Shown here: piece by piece, positions 17,123-23,965 of the stretch
Layout: each line of letters starts with the position of its first letter
Position numbering within the stretch: the first letter of the stretch is position 1
Assembly: GCF_012844305.1 (NCBI RefSeq)
Contig: NZ_JABANE010000018.1
Location: 38,336-102,335 of the forward strand
DNA length: 64,000 nucleotides
Reading direction: 5' to 3'
Source of the DNA: Flammeovirga aprica JL-4
GTDB lineage: Bacteria; Bacteroidota; Bacteroidia; Cytophagales; Flammeovirgaceae
Notes under the pieces: model-generated
Databases searched by the model: none
Told to the model about the DNA's origin: nothing
Seen by the model: only the letters and a program-made list of their open reading frames with translations
Program-made: the position numbers and the translations under genes

Positions 17123-17247
17123 GAATGAAGAATTAAGGATGAAGAATGCAGGTGGTCCGTGATGTGGGTCTTGAAGGTTTATTATGGAACATATAAATGT
17201 ATTGTAAAGACCTTCTACAAAAATGCAATTCTTCACTCTTCATTCAC
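17123..17247. repeat. Inverted-repeat intergenic element, copy 1
   Basis: The left arm begins GAATGAAGAATTAAGGATG (17123 onward) and the right arm ends ATTCTTCACTCTTCATTC (to 17247), an imperfect inverted repeat around ~75 bp that includes GGTGGTCCG. The same border type and core motif occur at 20933-21074 and 31402-31625. There is no coding capacity, so a MITE-like or REP-like element is likely. Confidence 0.6.
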
Positions 17248-17286
17248 TATTATTCGATTTAAAACACAAAAAAATAAATATACAAA

Positions 17287-18402
17287 ATGAGCACACAATC
17301 AAACCACAATTACACTTTTTACGGTACGCAAACGAAAGCACAAGAAGTTTATTCATTTGTCAATCACTTATTAGAATCCAATAAAGTTGCAGAAGAGAAA
17401 GGGAAAAAGCAGACGCCTATTTGCATCTGGGGACGTCATGGTATTGGTAAAACTGAAATTGTAGAACAGATTGCGAAAGAAAACGGTTATCAATGGTCTT
17501 ATATTGCCCCTGCACAGTTTGAAGAAATGGGTGACTTGGTTGGGATGCCGACTGTTGAAGATGGAGTAACTACTTTTAAATCTCCGGAATGGGTGCCGAC
17601 AGAAGAAGGTCCTGGTATTTTACTGATTGATGATGTCAATAGAGCAGATGACAGAATTTTGAGAGGTATTATGCAATTGCTTCAAAATTATGAACTGGTC
17701 AGCTGGAAACTTCCTAAAGGATGGCAAATTGTATTGACAGCGAACCCAGATGGCGGTGACTATTCGGTTACGCCAATGGATGATGCAATGCTGACTCGTA
17801 TGATGCACGTTACACTGAAATTTGATTATAAAGACTGGGCATTATGGGCGGAGAAAAATGGAGTGGACGAACGTGGTATTAACTTTGTCCTCACCTACCC
17901 TGAAATTGTAAGCGGTGATCGTACTACTCCTAGAACCTTAGTACAGTTTTTTGATTCCATTGCTTCCATAAAAGACCTTACAGAAAACTTGGGACTTGTG
18001 CAGATGCTCGCTGATTCTTGTCTGGATGAAACTGCCGGCAATTCATTTATTGCGTTTGTGAATCAAAACCTAGAGAAACTGATTTCTTCAGAGGATATTT
18101 TGAATGCTAAAAAATTCAAGGAAGGTGTAGAAACAAAGATTGCAGATGTGGTACTCAAGGAAACTTTAAGAGTGGATATCATTGCCACAATTTGTACTCG
18201 TATGGTCAACTATTTGGAGATTAACACTAAAAAACTCACAAATGCACAATTGGATAGCTTAAAGCAATTTATCAAACTAGAATTCTTACCGAATGATATC
18301 CGATTAACGATGCTTCAAGACTTAATGACGTCAAAAAATGGGTCTGTGAAAATGGTTATGGCTGATGTGGAAATTGGTAAAATGTTACTTCAAAAAATGT
18401 AA
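17287..18402 (+). CDS. MoxR-type AAA+ ATPase
   Basis: This 371-residue protein has Walker A GRHGIGKT (residues 49-56), Walker B ILLIDDVNRAD (~114-124), a sensor-1 region in WQIVLTANPDGGDYSVTPMDDAMLTRM and the arginine-containing DRTTPRTLVQF region. This matches MoxR-type AAA+ proteins, which remodel or assemble VWA-domain partners. The VWA-like gene immediately upstream is the obvious partner. Its stop lies 5 bases before LRR-BRCT gene B, so those two are co-translated. The remodelled client is unknown; the LRR-BRCT proteins are candidates. Confidence 0.88.
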   Translation: MSTQSNHNYTFYGTQTKAQEVYSFVNHLLESNKVAEEKGKKQTPICIWGRHGIGKTEIVEQIAKENGYQWSYIAPAQFEEMGDLVGMPTVEDGVTTFKSPEWVPTEEGPGILLIDDVNRADDRILRGIMQLLQNYELVSWKLPKGWQIVLTANPDGGDYSVTPMDDAMLTRMMHVTLKFDYKDWALWAEKNGVDERGINFVLTYPEIVSGDRTTPRTLVQFFDSIASIKDLTENLGLVQMLADSCLDETAGNSFIAFVNQNLEKLISSEDILNAKKFKEGVETKIADVVLKETLRVDIIATICTRMVNYLEINTKKLTNAQLDSLKQFIKLEFLPNDIRLTMLQDLMTSKNGSVKMVMADVEIGKMLLQKM

Positions 18403-18407
18403 GAATT

Positions 18408-20924
18408 ATGTCATCGTATATTTATAATTTCAATCTGAAAACAGATTTATCGGAAATTGAGCCTTTAAAGGTTAGGTCTATTCATCTTCAATGTACTCAA
18501 GACGAATTTTATGAGACGTTTGAGTATGCGTTGCAATTTAAAGAATTGAACGATCTCAATATTTACATTCAAAATCGTGAGGAAAAATCGGACAACTTCA
18601 ATTTAATTCTTCCAGAAACTATTTCTAATTTCTGCACACTGAATAAATTTTCATTGTATGCCGACAATAAAATAAATGTCACTTTACCTAAGATTTTATT
18701 TGAGTTAGAGTCTATAAGCGACATTAGTGTAGATAGAGTAAATGTAACGCTCCCAAATTCACTTGATAAAATAACTTCAATAGGCTATCTGTCTCTAAGT
18801 GAAGTGGTCAATCTCCCTTCTTTTTTCGAATATTTCCCTAACCTCACCTCACTTGTACTTGGATCATCCTACACATCTAACATAAATTTACCGAGTTCGA
18901 TAGGAAACTGTACGAAATTGATAAACTTAGATCTATCTTATTTTAATAATAAGACATTGCCTTTTGATATCAGTAAACTAGCTTCCCTTCAGAGACTACA
19001 TATAAACTATTTTACAAACCTGACAGCACTTCCAGAATCTATTTTCAACCTTAGTAATATTAATACATTCTTTTTAAAAAATACTGCTGTATCAGAACTT
19101 CCTGAAGGAATTGGGAAAGGGTTGACTTTTAATTCTATTTATCTTAAATCTAACCCGATAAAAGAACTTCCTGCTTCTTTTTATACGATGTCTTGTAATT
19201 CTATTCACCTTGAAAACAATCAGTTTGAAGCGCTAGACTTCAGGTTATTCAACATCAGTAATCTACGATACTTAAACATAGAAGAAAAGGTAACAGAGAT
19301 TAATAATGTTGATCCAAAGTGGGTTAAAGAAAATCAAAATTTAGAAATTAGTTTTGAAGGAACAGCTTTTGATGTAATTCCTCCTGCCCTTCAGCTTTTA
19401 CCTGTTATTAAATCTCTGAATATTAAGAACAGTAAAAAACTAGACTGCACAGGAATCAGTAAAATCAAAAAAATAGAAACTCTACACCTCTCTAATATCA
19501 AAGAGGAAAGCAAAGCTGAGATTATGAGTATCAAAAACTGTAAGCGTTTTGTTGGTTTTAGAGGAACCAGAACAGTTCATTCAGATGCTTCTAAGTTTTA
19601 TGCTATTCTCTTTGGTTCCAATGTCACATTAACCCTCAAAGAGAAAATAATCAAAGTAATTCAGAAAAAAGAAGCTTTAGATCATTTCAGCATTTATGAA
19701 TTATTGTGCAGTATTACAGTATCCAATAAAGAATGGCAATTGAAGGTGGAAAAAGTGCTTCAAAAAAGAATTTCGGAGCAATTGGAAGTGCCTTTAAATA
19801 AAGATTCAAACCTATTTATTCTAGGTAAAATATCAACTACGAAAACAGAATTTAAAGAGAAATATGCTCCTTATTTCAACATCAGCAATCGCCTAAATGA
19901 TAAGGTGACGCATTTTGTGTTGGGAAGAATGCCGAAAGAAGTATTGAAGCTAGAGGAAGAACAAATTGATAAAAAGTTTATTTCTGAATCTGACCTTACG
20001 GATTATGTCAATAACATCAATCCAGGTTATATTATTGAAGAGGCAAGCAATGATTCTCAAATCAGTGACAATATTAAAAATTTACTCCTCTCAGAAGATG
20101 AATCAAGCCAATTGCTTGCTTTAGAAATGCTCAAAACAGGTGGTATTCCGAAGGACATTATCAATGAACTTTTCTTTATTCAGAAAACAACCAACAATAG
20201 TACAATTCGAAAAGCAACTGCAAATGTATTGAAAGCCAATGCTCCTAATGAAATGCTTGTGGCGGTCAATGATAGATCAGGTTTAAGAAATCCAGAGAAG
20301 TTTGAAGAATATGAACTTTATGCCAAATTCAAAAAGCTTAGTAAAAAATGGAATACAGAAGTAGCATGTCAATTGGCTTATCACATTTATCAAAAGCATA
20401 AAATAGGTCTTCGTTATATCGTTGTTTTCGGAAAGAAAACTACCCTATGGGAAAAAGTAATACCTTTCTTTTTAAAAGACGGTGTATTGGACTGGACAAG
20501 TGCATTAGGATATGAGAAAAGAACAGATGTTCCTAATTATCATGAGAGTTTTTTCAATGCTCATCGACCTCTTCCTAATGAAATTCTGAAGAATCATAAA
20601 GTGACAGAGCTAATTTTACACAACTCTAGACAGGAAAAAATTGAAGACACAATTTCTGAATACGTAGACCTTGAAATATTAGATATTTCATATAATGACC
20701 TGAATTCACTACCCTACTCGATCAGTGAACTTTCGAAATTAAAAGTACTTGATTTAAAGTATAATTTTAGCATTAAAGTACTTCCCAAAGGAGTATATGA
20801 TATTCCTTCTTTAGAGCAACTTCATATCTCTGAACATGTGGAATTTAATGAAGAGATCTTCAAGAAAAAACTTCCAAACTGTCAGGTAATTAAATATGAA
20901 TCAAAAGTAAAAATAGAATATTAA
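18408..20924 (+). CDS. LRR-BRCT protein B (paralogue of LRR-BRCT protein A)
   Basis: This 838-residue cytosolic protein has leucine-rich repeats at ~1-390 (LINLDLSYFNNKTLPFDISK, LPESIFNLSNINTFFLKN). A BRCT domain at ~463-540 begins NLFILGKISTTKTEF and contains RLNDKVTHFVLGRM. A HEAT-like helical region follows (LLALEMLKTGGIPKDII, ending VNDRSGL), then about four C-terminal LRRs (LEILDISYNDLNSLPYSI). Domain order and the motifs GGIP/GGVP and NDRxxL are shared with protein A, while the N-terminal LRRs differ greatly. It begins 5 bases after the MoxR gene. Paralogues with variable LRRs and a constant core suggest recognition of different ligands; this is inference. Confidence 0.8.
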   Translation: MSSYIYNFNLKTDLSEIEPLKVRSIHLQCTQDEFYETFEYALQFKELNDLNIYIQNREEKSDNFNLILPETISNFCTLNKFSLYADNKINVTLPKILFELESISDISVDRVNVTLPNSLDKITSIGYLSLSEVVNLPSFFEYFPNLTSLVLGSSYTSNINLPSSIGNCTKLINLDLSYFNNKTLPFDISKLASLQRLHINYFTNLTALPESIFNLSNINTFFLKNTAVSELPEGIGKGLTFNSIYLKSNPIKELPASFYTMSCNSIHLENNQFEALDFRLFNISNLRYLNIEEKVTEINNVDPKWVKENQNLEISFEGTAFDVIPPALQLLPVIKSLNIKNSKKLDCTGISKIKKIETLHLSNIKEESKAEIMSIKNCKRFVGFRGTRTVHSDASKFYAILFGSNVTLTLKEKIIKVIQKKEALDHFSIYELLCSITVSNKEWQLKVEKVLQKRISEQLEVPLNKDSNLFILGKISTTKTEFKEKYAPYFNISNRLNDKVTHFVLGRMPKEVLKLEEEQIDKKFISESDLTDYVNNINPGYIIEEASNDSQISDNIKNLLLSEDESSQLLALEMLKTGGIPKDIINELFFIQKTTNNSTIRKATANVLKANAPNEMLVAVNDRSGLRNPEKFEEYELYAKFKKLSKKWNTEVACQLAYHIYQKHKIGLRYIVVFGKKTTLWEKVIPFFLKDGVLDWTSALGYEKRTDVPNYHESFFNAHRPLPNEILKNHKVTELILHNSRQEKIEDTISEYVDLEILDISYNDLNSLPYSISELSKLKVLDLKYNFSIKVLPKGVYDIPSLEQLHISEHVEFNEEIFKKKLPNCQVIKYESKVKIEY

Positions 20925-20932
20925 TGATTTAA

Positions 20933-21074
20933 GAATGAAGAATGATGAATGAAGAGAAAATGGTTTTTGGGGTGGTCCGCAAAGTGCTTTTTTCGTGTTT
21001 TGATGAATGCTGTATTTCAAGGTCACCAGATCACAACAAGAACCATTTTTTCATCATTCTTAATTCTTCATTTT
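20933..21074. repeat. Inverted-repeat intergenic element, copy 2
   Basis: The left arm GAATGAAGAATGATGAATG with nearby AAAATGGTTTTT pairs imperfectly with AACCATTTTTTCATCATTC and TTAATTCTTCATTTT on the right. The core again contains GGTGGTCCG. It sits between the convergent LRR-BRCT B gene and the small membrane genes, and may also terminate transcription. Confidence 0.6.
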
Positions 21075-21087
21075 AAAAAGTAGAATA

Positions 21088-21459
21088 CTACGCCTGTGCA
21101 CTATTAAACTGCTTCTTTTCAGCAGACTTCTTTTTCCCTCTCATAAATAGATATAGGTTGAAAAACAGAACTACACCTAAATAAATAGAGAAGCTACCTA
21201 ATTTGTACGAAAGGGTTTCTATCATGTCCTGATAGGTGTCATTATAGAGGTACATTTCTAGAATTACTAAAGCAAAACCAATATTGAGAAGGTAAAAGCC
21301 GGTTTCAAATAACTTGTTGGTCGCCATAGCGATTTCCTCTCTCCCATTAAAAATATCCATCATATAGACTTTACTGTTGGAAAAAAGTGTTTTTGAAACA
21401 TAAAATGTCAGACATAAAACGACTGGCAAATAGATTGAATAAGCGATGATTAATTTCAT
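21088..21459 (-). CDS. Small integral membrane protein (second of a tandem pair)
   Basis: The ATG at 21459 gives 123 residues with about three membrane segments: YSIYLPVVLCLTFYV, FYLLNIGFALVILEMYL and FSIYLGVVLFFNLYLFM. The C-terminus is basic. It overlaps the stop of the upstream gene in an ATGA arrangement. It is a paralogue of that gene: both contain a YLLN-(L/I)G motif, an SxKxG motif and a closing N-I/L-YL helix. An in-frame codon at 21591 lies inside the upstream gene and is not used. I do not recognise the family. It is probably under the GbsR-type regulator through the operator at 21818. Confidence 0.72.
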   Translation of the reverse strand: MKLIIAYSIYLPVVLCLTFYVSKTLFSNSKVYMMDIFNGREEIAMATNKLFETGFYLLNIGFALVILEMYLYNDTYQDMIETLSYKLGSFSIYLGVVLFFNLYLFMRGKKKSAEKKQFNSAQA

Positions 21460-21800
21460 AAGAGTTTTGATATAAATTTGTTGATGAGAAAAATATTTAA
21501 ATAATGTAATACACCTATTATTAGGAGTATAAAACCTACTTTGGAAGAGACAACTGCTATCATTTGAATAGGAGTTTCGATCTTCTCCCAAGAGATCAAT
21601 GTGATAGCTGAATACCCTAGATTGAGTAAATAATAGCCAATTAGAAGTATTCGATTGACTTGCATGGAGAGCGCTATATTTTCTTGTAATAGATTTCTGA
21701 CAAAGATATTTCCGTTATCATAACAGCGTTTTCCTACTTTGAATATGACTATCCCGACAAATAACAAGTAGAGACCATAGCCTAAAATATTATAGTTCAT
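21456..21800 (-). CDS. Small integral membrane protein (first of a tandem pair)
   Basis: This 114-residue protein has three hydrophobic segments (LGYGLYLLFVGIVIFKV, GYYLLNLGYSAITLI, VGFILLIIGVLHYLNIF). A soluble loop (NIFVRNLLQENIALSMQVNR) lies between the first two. It is homologous to the protein encoded immediately downstream and overlaps it by 4 bases. A 22-bp palindrome matching those at the regulator and DUF4153 genes begins 17 bases before its ATG, implying shared control. Function is unknown; two interacting paralogous subunits are plausible. Confidence 0.75.
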   Translation of the reverse strand: MNYNILGYGLYLLFVGIVIFKVGKRCYDNGNIFVRNLLQENIALSMQVNRILLIGYYLLNLGYSAITLISWEKIETPIQMIAVVSSKVGFILLIIGVLHYLNIFLINKFISKLL

Positions 21801-21817
21801 AGTAGTTATATTATTGA

Positions 21818-21839
21818 AGTTTCAGATATTATTGAAACT
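21818..21839. promoter_or_regulatory. Probable GbsR-type operator, copy a
   Basis: This is a palindrome of the form AGTTTCA-N8-TGAAACT with perfect 7-bp arms, 17 bases upstream of the ATG of the small membrane gene pair. The central half GATATTAT resembles GAAATAAT of copy b. Confidence 0.7.
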
Positions 21840-21854
21840 ATTTTTCAAAATTTT

Positions 21855-22358
21855 TTATTTCAATAATTTCAAAATCAATTTACTCAACCAATTCTTTTGA
21901 TATTGTGCCACTTTCTCCACCATATTATCCGCCTTATTGACAAAATCATAAAGTTTTGTTGTTTGTTGCATAAACAACTGCTCTTGACTAGAGTCATTTG
22001 CATCAAATTCTGAAACTTCTTTCAGCATTCTAATAGCAGGCTTTAACTCTCTCCTACTACGCTCTTTAGCGATAGTTACCGCCAATCTATCTGGGTCTTT
22101 CTCTGCCGTGAAAAATTCCTTTCTTTCTCCTGATTTTGTTTCTTTAAAAACAATACCCCAATCAATCAATGCTCTTATATTCATAGAAGCATTTCCTCTT
22201 GAAATCTGAAGTTCGCTCATAATCTCTTCAATAGACAATGCTTCTGAATAGATCATCAATAAAGCGTGGATTTGTGCCATCGTTTTATTAATACCCCATT
22301 GAGAACCTAATGCTCCCCATGTTTGAATGTACTTATTTTTTGCTTCTTCAAATTTCAT
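21855..22358 (-). CDS. GbsR/MarR-type winged-helix transcriptional regulator
   Basis: This 167-residue protein opens with an N-terminal helix (WGALGSQWGINKTMAQIHALL) and the winged helix ALSIEEIMSELQISRGNASMNIRALIDWGIVF (recognition helix SRGNASMNIRAL). The wing contains KSGERKEFFTAE. The C-terminal helices include a possible dimerisation coil. The GNAS-N-R-L helix is typical of GbsR-type MarR relatives. A 22-bp palindrome begins 27 bases upstream of its ATG, and the same palindrome precedes the membrane pair and the DUF4153 gene, so it probably regulates itself and both of them. The ligand is unknown. A membrane or osmotic-stress signal is only a guess from relatives. Confidence 0.85.
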   Translation of the reverse strand: MKFEEAKNKYIQTWGALGSQWGINKTMAQIHALLMIYSEALSIEEIMSELQISRGNASMNIRALIDWGIVFKETKSGERKEFFTAEKDPDRLAVTIAKERSRRELKPAIRMLKEVSEFDANDSSQEQLFMQQTTKLYDFVNKADNMVEKVAQYQKNWLSKLILKLLK

Positions 22359-22362
22359 AATC

Positions 22363-22407
22363 CAAATATATGTAAAATATTTTAAAGTTTCAGAAATAAT
22401 TGAAAGT
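22363..22407 (-). promoter_or_regulatory. Autoregulated promoter of the GbsR-type gene, operator copy b
   Basis: The palindrome AGTTTCA-N8-TGAAAGT lies at 22386-22407, and TATATTTG (TAnnTTTG) lies on the minus strand at 22363-22370. The operator covers the region where a -33 box would lie, consistent with repression. The -7 box is only 4 bases from the ATG, so the transcript would be nearly leaderless. Confidence 0.65.
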
Positions 22408-22540
22408 TTATTTACAAAAATAGAATTATTGTTTTGTTAATGATTTACGCTTAAATTGAAAACAAAATAATAAAGCAAGCGCAAACCGCTTCTTTTCTAA
22501 TCAAAATGCAAACTTTTCAATCAACTTCAGCTGGTATATT

Positions 22541-23224
22541 ATGTTACGATTTTTTCCGCTCCTACTCTTCCTTCTTCATTTTTATTCATGTGATAAAAAG
22601 AAAGATCAAGATGATCAGGCACTAAATGAAAAGGCTATTCCAGAACTTCAAGATAATAAAAGAGACAGCCTGCAAAGACAAAAAGCGATTTTAGAAGAAG
22701 AGAAACGTCAGAGAGCAATAGCTGAAAAAGACTCTATTGAGAAGGTAAATAAAAAGTACTTGTCAGAGTTAGTTGGAACTTACGAGTATTCTTATCCTGT
22801 TCCTGAAGGGTCGCTCAATGAAAATCAATACATAGTAATTGAAAAAAATGAAGACGATTTTGATTGCTTATTTTACGGTACTTCAGATGAGTTTGATATG
22901 AGTAGAGAAGGTTATTATCCTGGTTATTATGTCACTCCTATACAGAAATTAAGGGTAAATAAGGAAGAAATTTACTTCACGTTAAATATTTCCTCTAAAG
23001 AAATATTTACAGAACCAATTAACCGTCAACTTAAAAGTCGTCATGAAGTGGCTAATATGGGCTACGAAAATTGGGAAGTGTATCTAAAAACAGAACCTCA
23101 AAAATACAAAGGGATCATATTACCTGACAAAGTGATTCTCCTTGAAAATGTAACTAATGGTACCAAAAAAAGATACACTCTGATGACAAATCAGAAAAGT
23201 ACTGAAACAATAATAAATCAATAG
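22541..23224 (+). CDS. Hypothetical lipoprotein with coiled coil
   Basis: This 227-residue protein has a type II signal peptide with lipobox HFYSC (Cys17). Residues ~20-75 are a charged coiled coil (KRDSLQRQKAILEEEKRQR). A C-terminal domain of ~150 residues has several YxY strands (GTYEYSYPVP, YYPGYYVTP). I do not recognise the domain. It is followed after 3 bases by the interrupted CxxC gene. No GbsR-type operator precedes it, so it may lie outside that regulon. Confidence 0.75.
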   Translation: MLRFFPLLLFLLHFYSCDKKKDQDDQALNEKAIPELQDNKRDSLQRQKAILEEEKRQRAIAEKDSIEKVNKKYLSELVGTYEYSYPVPEGSLNENQYIVIEKNEDDFDCLFYGTSDEFDMSREGYYPGYYVTPIQKLRVNKEEIYFTLNISSKEIFTEPINRQLKSRHEVANMGYENWEVYLKTEPQKYKGIILPDKVILLENVTNGTKKRYTLMTNQKSTETIINQ

Positions 23225-23227
23225 AAT

Positions 23228-23767
23228 ATGAAATTTATTATCCTCCTTTTTATTTTATATATTCCTGACACTAGAGAAGCCTATTTACAAGGAGTACAAT
23301 GTCCTATTTGCCAAACAAGAAATGTAAGAATTGTTGACAATGACTCCCTTTATTATGCACATTATAATCGCATCTCAAATTATACAACCTATTTAGCAAG
23401 ATGTAATGAATGCTTATTTATTGCCACAGAAGATGATTTCGAAAAAGAATATACTTTTGAAGAACAAAACTATATTCTCAACATCACTAGTAATTATGAC
23501 TCAGTACCTTTAGACCATAACCCTTCCCTGTATTTTATCATCGCTTCCATTAAGTAACACCTTAACCACCCTTCTGTAGAAATTGCAGAAACATTACTCA
23601 TTGAGTTGTTTTATAAGCAAAAGCAGGATATGGCAGAAAAAGCATTGAGATATCTTGAAAAGATTGAGGAAGAGTATTCCTCTCCTAATCACAATAACAA
23701 AGAGATCAGGGTATATCAAGATAAACTGATTGAAAAATTGAATGATTTAAGGAAAAATAAAGAATAA
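23228..23767 (+). pseudogene. CxxC zinc-ribbon-like protein gene interrupted by an in-frame stop
   Basis: The frame starting at 23228 encodes a short signal-like segment and a probable zinc ribbon, CPIC (CxxC) ... CNEC (CxxC), then stops at TAA 23555-23557 after 109 residues. The same frame continues without another stop for 69 codons to TAA at 23765. That part encodes an amphipathic, TPR-like helical sequence (AEKALRYLEKIEEEYSS) with normal codon use. The simplest reading is a nonsense mutation in a 178-residue gene. Alternatives are a sequencing error, a truncated functional 109-residue protein, or reinitiation at ATG 23630. The family is not identified. Confidence 0.55.
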
Positions 23768-23799
23768 TTAAAAGTCTATTATCAATATCAATACACCAT

Positions 23800-23843
23800 A
23801 CTTTCAATTATTTCTGAAAGTTTAAAAATGTTTTATATATTTG
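23800..23843 (+). promoter_or_regulatory. GbsR-type operator copy c with -7 box
   Basis: The palindrome ACTTTCA-N8-TGAAAGT (23800-23821) is the reverse complement of copy b at almost every position and is followed by TATATTTG at 23836-23843. Spacing and order match the promoter of the regulator gene. The ATG at 23828 lies between operator and -7 box, so it cannot be the start of a transcript from here. Confidence 0.65.
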
Positions 23844-23925
23844 TCAACAACAAAATTCTCAAATCAAACATTTATCCTCCAAAATTTCATGAAAACATAG
23901 AGATAGATAATAAAAACCGACTCAA

Positions 23926-23947
23926 ACTTTCAATTTTATCTGAAACT
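23926..23947. promoter_or_regulatory. GbsR-type operator copy d
   Basis: The palindrome ACTTTCA-N8-TGAAACT has one mismatch between its arms. It is followed by TTTAAAAAT, as copy c is, and lies 18 bases before the ATG at 23966. This resembles the 17-base spacing of copy a to its gene. Copies c and d look like a duplicated promoter segment. Confidence 0.65.
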
Positions 23948-23965
23948 TTAAAAATTAAAATAACT

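Noticed and set aside
23828..23965. N-terminal extension of the DUF4153 protein from ATG 23828
   Set aside because: The ATG lies between an operator and the -7 box, and the extension would translate through a second operator.
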